Of a DNA stretch of 20,052 nucleotides, positions 16,046 to 20,052 are shown piece by piece. Source of the DNA: Pleurobrachia bachei (lineage: Eukaryota; Ctenophora; Tentaculata; Cydippida; Pleurobrachiidae); assembly GCA_000695325.1 (NCBI GenBank), contig AVPN01001150.1, positions 7,660 to 27,711 of the forward strand, written 5' to 3'. Position numbers and translations under genes: made by a program. The notes under the pieces are model-generated. The model had not been told where the DNA came from, did not search any database, and worked only from the letters and a program-made list of their open reading frames with translations. Every line of letters starts with the position of its first letter. The first letter of the stretch is position 1.

Positions 16046-16435
16046 TCTTCTTCGGTCTCTTTCCCAAGTTTCCCGGCACTCGATCCTTCAGCATATACAA
16101 TCTCTTCCTGTTGTCGTTGGCATAGTGGACCGCCTCACTACGTTTCAGTACGTTTCTTCAATTATCACCCGGCAGGTTGGTTTTGCGATTGCATAGTGAC
16201 TTGCCAACGTGGTGTTATCGGACCCATGTGCAAGGAAATGCTGTGTCACCTGAATATTTTCCATGGGAGTGTGTTTAGTTAGCCCATTTGCTCCGTCACC
16301 TTTCTCGAAGCCTTTAGCCTTCAACAACGCAACTAAGCATTGAATCCTCCGTCATACATAATATAATGTTTGGAATTCATAATAATTCGTCTTTTTCTCG
16401 ACGAGAAATTCTCGTGATGCCTTTTGCTCTACGGT
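16046..16435. other. No gene supported; short palindrome
   Basis: Overlapping frames on both strands without motifs. A 15-bp palindrome, ACGAGAA-A-TTCTCGT, lies at 16401-16415. Confidence 0.35.
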
Positions 16436-16485
16436 GATATTTTTTAGTCAACCATAGATACCAAATCCTTTGACTAAACAATATC
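16436..16485. repeat. 16-bp-arm hairpin with one mismatch
   Basis: Left arm GATATTTTTTAGTCAA (16436-16451) and right arm TTGACTAAACAATATC (16470-16485) pair with a single mismatch, separated by 18 nt. No TA or other target duplication is evident, so it is not clearly a MITE. Confidence 0.75.
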
Positions 16486-16840
16486 TTTAAACTAGTATAC
16501 TCCTGTTACCATCTGTCACCCATTTAGTAACAGAATAAAGTCGGGTCTCTTCAAGATTGTTATGTCGACGTTGAATAACAGCCAAGTTTCCTTGGACGTT
16601 TCCCTCTTCCTCTTTATACTATTTCGACTCCTGTCGATGACTGACTAACACCGCCTTCAGGTGACAGGATCGTCTTTGCAGTAAATTGTACCCCACACAG
16701 GCTCCAATTACCCCATCTTCTTTATTGAGTCCTAAGTGCTGAAATATCGTCAAGTGAATTCAGTGTCTTATAACAGATCATTTCTTACGTGGTCTTGCGG
16801 GGTAAGTGGCGCCCCCGGTCCCTACCTCTTTTCTGTTAGA
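16486..16840. other. No gene seen
   Basis: No supported frame, repeat or RNA in this stretch. Confidence 0.35.
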
Positions 16841-16914
16841 AAACCTAGTAAATAAACAAAAGAGGAAGATTGAGTAGGAAAAGTGTAGCGTAATAAAAAG
16901 TTACCTTCTTTAAG
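16841..16914 (-). repeat. Intron-like repeat, copy 1 (sister at about 17214-17275)
   Basis: On the minus strand it starts at a donor (AAAGAAG|GTAACT) and runs through ACTTTTCCTA and TACTAGGTTTTCTAA. The same words occur at 17214-17275, where no matching exon precedes them. Confidence 0.5.
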
Positions 16915-17040
16915 CATGGTGTCATTGCATTCTTTCGAAAACTTGACAGAATCGCCGTTCAAGACCTTTCTTTGTAACAGTGGGTTAGTCGGATCGGCAT
17001 AATACAGGTTATACTTCGATAAAAACAACAAAATATGATG
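16915..17040 (-). CDS. Exon-like block, unrecognised
   Basis: An open minus-strand block of about 40 codons ending exactly at a GAAG|GTAACT donor. The peptide includes SKYNLYYADPTNPLLQRKVL and SVKFSKECNDTMLKEG. The upstream side is pyrimidine-rich but has no clean acceptor. The donor context matches that at 14852, which hints at related exons. Family unknown. Confidence 0.35.
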
Positions 17041-17355
17041 GGAGGCGGGGGTATTCGTTAACTGGAGTCACTGACTCATAACTGGCTCTTATTTCGTCTC
17101 AAGGGGTACTTGGTGCTCCCTGTGCCAACAACTTTCCTGTATCTGGGCATTATCTTACTAAACAGCACCTTCCTGTCGGTAACGAGAATTCCTATGCAAA
17201 GGAGGAATATTATATTAGAAAACCTAGTATATAGATAAAAAATTTAATAGGAAAAGTCTTATACAGTTTAGCGTTTTTCATCCAGTCACACATTGCCGTG
17301 ACGTACCTAAATCGCCACATTATGAGAAATCTTAGGTCTTCTTTGTCTATTGGTA
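17041..17355. other. Holds intron-like repeat copy 2; no gene seen
   Basis: Contains 17214-17275, similar to 16841-16900 (TTAGAAAACCTAGTA, TAGGAAAAGT, TAGCG). Nothing else is recognised. Confidence 0.4.
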
Positions 17356-17665
17356 TTACATATTATTTAGGTGTTGTAGGATGTCTCCTATTACAGGATA
17401 CAGTGAATCAATTTTTAGGAAATCTCTCTCATGGGTGTATAGGATATGAATTAGGCGTCGCAATAGATGTATGATGTCGCTATGGTTTGATAGCGGAACT
17501 GACATCTCTCTTACTATCATGGTGGAGTGGATTTCAGACGCCGACTGATTGGCATATGATTGTGGTGTCAGACTATTGTTGAAGGCAAGTGTGTATGTAG
17601 GGCCCCACTCGAAGAACATTGGGAATTCGTTGTTTATTAGGATATTTTCATTTGTGACCTGTGTG
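17356..17665 (-). CDS. Unrecognised open frame with several NxS/T sites
   Basis: The minus-strand frame is open from about 17665 to a stop at 17356, some 100 codons. It has four N-x-S/T sequons (NHT, NNS, NQS, NHS), a run FPMFFEWGPTYTLAF and a helical tail, DIIHLLRRLIHILYTHERDF. It has natural-looking composition and no recognised family. The Met at 17619 could be internal. A secreted or surface protein is conceivable from the sequons alone, but no signal peptide is seen. Confidence 0.3.
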
Positions 17666-18308
17666 TGATTTGGGAATTCTTAGGTAATGGTTTGGGCCCT
17701 GGGGATTGTGTTTAGGTTTAGGTAACCTATTTAAGTCAGATCTTAGATTTTTTATCCCCCAGGCCTCTGGGAGTTCCTTGGGAGTGTTTCTGCCAATTCA
17801 ATCCGTGGATATTAATGCGTCACATTTTATCTTTAACGATTCCGACAATTCCTCTAGTTTGACACAGCTGTTTCCTTGATTTTCTCATACTATCGTACTT
17901 GCCGACTCACAGTACAGAGCAATATTTTTTACCCAAAAGGCAAAACAAAAGGCAAGGGGTTGTGAGGGCTCCTTCCTGTCCCTGGCGCTTCAGGTGTCTC
18001 TTGCTGTTAATATGATCTCTAGTAAAATATTAAATCCACTGACTATGCTATTACAGTTTTCTCTACGTACTAACAGTCCGGTAAGGTCCTATTGGATTTT
18101 TTCCACGTAGCTGCAAAACTGCTCCAGGAGTATTTCTTTTTTTCCCATGTAGATTATCTGATATGGTAAAAACTAAAATGACTCCCTCGATTGTGACTGT
18201 CAATGTAACCGTAACCGCTCTTCTCTCGTTGGTATGAGTAACAGCTACATTTTTGAGTTAGTCGGTGCCATGGTATTATTTGAAACATTCAGATATCTGC
18301 TTGGCGTT
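17666..18308. other. No gene seen
   Basis: AT-rich, no supported frame, no repeat copy detected elsewhere in the window. Confidence 0.35.
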
Positions 18309-18725
18309 TTAATCCAGTGTCAATATCAAACTCTCGGGAATATTGTGTAATGTAACTACGCTACGGATCTCTCTCTGGAATCGCGTTGCTACTTCGTGAT
18401 ATGCTCCCTCTGAGATTGGTGGCCTCGCTGTGGTGGCCCTTCTCTTTGAGTAATTAATAGTCTGACGCTGGATGGCTTTCGTGAGGACCCTCCTCGTCTC
18501 TCTCATCCTCTTGCATACGGCTTTGCCTCGGGTCTTGAGGTAAAGCTGGAGCCGTTGCCAGCGGATTGTTGGATCGGTTCTTATGTTGTTCCATTTTACG
18601 AGGGGAAGAAACTCCCGCCCCATGTAGGAGACTTCCTTTGTTGCCATTGAGAATTGAAGCTCCAACCGGCGTAGCCAGTCAATGGCATTATCAACTGACT
18701 CGATCTTCTTGCCCTCCTCTTCCTG
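18309..18725 (-). CDS. W..LQLYLK.RG frame, copy 2, unrecognised
   Basis: On the minus strand the frame is open from at least 18725 to a stop at 18309, about 138 codons, longer than the part beginning with the Met-like codon at 18665. Order: an acidic, lysine-containing start (EEEGKKIESVDNAIDWLRRL), ELQFSMATKEVSYMGREFLP, then RWQRLQLYLKTRGKAVCKRM and a basic region rich in Arg, with a helical end. It is a diverged paralogue of 15480-15860. The helical character and the WLRRLE..F pattern recall Gag-type proteins, but nothing confirms it. Confidence 0.35.
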   Translation of the reverse strand, partial: QEEEGKKIESVDNAIDWLRRLELQFSMATKEVSYMGREFLPLVKWNNIRTDPTIRWQRLQLYLKTRGKAVCKRMRETRRVLTKAIQRQTINYSKRRATTARPPISEGAYHEVATRFQREIRSVVTLHNIPESLILTLD

Positions 18726-19230
18726 GTGAATTTCCTCGACTCGCTTTTTTTGTCATGTGCCCTACTCTCGGGTATATTGTGCATTGTACTAACATTATGT
18801 AGTGTCGATTAAGCCTTCTGTCAGCTCAGCACGACTGGTGGGTCGGTTTCTTCTAAGTCACTAGTCTTGGGTCTGGTGATCATTTCTTTCCTAAAGCCAC
18901 TATGCATAAGGAGATCTGTGCCGGACGTACCGATGATCCATACCAAATACGAATAACCAAGATATTATTTCCGGCTATTATCTAACTTTTTTATTTAATT
19001 ATTCCAAGACGAACATTATTCTCGCGGTAGAGAGATGTTCATGCAATGTCAGGCAACACCTCATGGATGCCCTTGACCTCGGCACTGCAATTGTCTATCA
19101 TTAAGTACCTCGGGCATCAATCAGGATTTAGTTTCTTTAATTCTTTCAGAAACTCGGCAATCGTTGATCCAGTCGGGGGGGTTCCAACCTATTTCGTGTA
19201 CGTTTGTACGGAAAAAAACACGGGTTCTCT
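18726..19230. other. No gene seen
   Basis: Short overlapping frames without motifs. Nothing supported. Confidence 0.35.
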
Positions 19231-19296
19231 CAAACAAAAAAATACAAAAAAATACAAAAAAATACAAAAAAGTACAAAAAAATACAAAAAAATAAA
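19231..19296. repeat. Decamer microsatellite (AATACAAAAA)n
   Basis: About six and a half units of a 10-bp A-rich word, with one variant unit (AGTACAAAAA at 19271). The plus-strand frame through it, encoding a Lys/Tyr-rich tail, is an artefact of the repeat. Confidence 0.95.
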
Positions 19297-19530
19297 AACA
19301 GTTTTGTAAAGTTATTTAACATTCTCGTTCGAACTTTTACTGTTTTTAAACATTCTTCCGCGCTATTTCACGTAATTTAGCAATAAAATATAGACATATT
19401 TTACATAATCAATAACTATAAGTTGACCAATCGGCTGTTTTTGAGTTACATAGTTTTGATACAAAGAAATAGTGTTTATTTAGGACTGTTATAAACGACT
19501 CGAAGATTTATTTCAGAAAAGATAATATGG

Positions 19531-19570
19531 GACGGTTTCGACGTTTAACGTCATCATCAGCTATAAATAG
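19531..19570 (-). ncRNA. Hammerhead-ribozyme-like core (Penelope-type)
   Basis: Read on the minus strand: CTGATGA (19560-19554), one unpaired T, a 5-bp stem II (GACGT/ACGTC, arms 19552-19548 and 19544-19540, loop TAA), then GAAA (19539-19536), a very short stem III, and GTC (19533-19531) at the position of the cleavage triplet. CTGATGA...GAAA is the conserved hammerhead core. Tiny stem III and location in the terminal repeats are known for Penelope-like retroelements and related retrozymes. Stem I, formed by 19561-19570 and the bases just below 19531, is weak, with mismatches. The extra T before stem II departs from the consensus, so activity is doubtful. No Penelope reverse transcriptase lies in the window. 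Confidence 0.45.
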
Positions 19571-19628
19571 AAAAAAAAGTTAGTTAATAAATCTCTCAAT
19601 TACTTAAATATCAATAAGAACTATACTT

Positions 19629-19794
19629 ACTCACTTTCTCACATACTCACACTGCACCTTCTCACTCTCTCTCTCTTCTCTCCCTCTCTCTATCTATCTT
19701 TCTATCATTTTATCTCTATCCCTCTATCCCTCTATCTCTCTATCTCTATCGTTTTATCTTTCTATCTTTATATCTCTCCCTCTCTCTCTCTCGG

Positions 19795-19843
<49 letters not shown>

Positions 19844-20052
19844 CTATTCTCTCCCTTTCTCTCACTGTCCGTCTCTTTCTCTCTCTCCCTTAGATATAAC
19901 CTCTCTCTCTCTCTCTCTCTCTCTCCCTCTCTCTATCTCCCTATCTCTCTATCATTTTATCTGTCTATTTCTCTATCTTTCTATATCTCTATATTTCTAT
20001 CGTTATATCTCTCCCTCTCTCTCTTTTTCACTCTCCTTCTCTTTCTCTCTCT
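19629..20052. repeat. CT-rich microsatellite region, runs off the window
   Basis: Long (CT)n runs interrupted by TATC, TCTA and CCCTCT variants. The region continues to the last base, so its true length is unknown. The strand is almost purely pyrimidine throughout. Confidence 0.95.

Noticed and set aside
19046-19309. 87-codon plus-strand frame with a Lys/Tyr-rich tail
   Set aside because: The tail is a translation of the decamer microsatellite, and the rest has no motif.
19629-20052. Clustered repeat resembling a CRISPR or satellite array
   Set aside because: There are no constant repeat and spacer units; it is interrupted CT simple sequence.

Overview
The window looks like non-coding to weakly coding nuclear DNA from a metazoan, probably an invertebrate. 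Base composition is AT-rich, reading frames are short, polypyrimidine-AG acceptors and GTAAG-type donors lie beside open frames, there are long CT microsatellites, and I see no bacterial-style operons. I found no tRNA, no rRNA, no CRISPR and no intact protein gene longer than about 190 codons. The species cannot be named from this sequence.

The left third (about 283-7809) is built from repeated units in the same orientation. Unit A (about 294-3228), unit B (about 5201-7065) and a shorter unit C (7241-7809) share blocks in the same order. These are a 5' block, a block with a tetraspanin-like CCG motif (present three times), an AT-rich block with a strong acceptor, and an exon-like block bounded by an acceptor and a GTGAGT donor. 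Unit A holds a second copy of the tetraspanin-like block, and a spacer with two near-perfect palindromes lies between the two copies.

Between units A and B sits about 1.95 kb of unrelated DNA (3242-5187), bounded on both sides by the same 13-bp sequence. On the minus strand it carries a decayed envelope-like glycoprotein remnant (3239-4408) and, upstream of it, a very acidic, TGQ-repeat-rich open frame (4566-5120). The simplest reading is a virus-like or retroposed insertion into the A/B junction, now a fossil.

The middle and right (7.8-18.8 kb) hold many short open frames, mostly on the minus strand, that I do not recognise. Several end at good splice donors, and many occur in diverged pairs: two MVFTKAGAL peptides, two copies of an intron start near 14.85 and 15.45 kb, two copies of a block in front of an ATG, and two W..(L/V)QLY(L/I)K.RG frames. 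Exon-scale duplication is therefore the theme of the whole window. A 157-bp pogo-like MITE with 22-bp inverted repeats and TA target duplications lies at 11716-11872. Several strong hairpins (12095-12169, 12950-12978, 16436-16485) have no obvious parent element.

The right edge holds a decamer microsatellite (19231-19296), a hammerhead-ribozyme-like core on the minus strand (19531-19570) of the kind known from Penelope-like elements, and more than 400 bp of CT-rich simple sequence running off the end.
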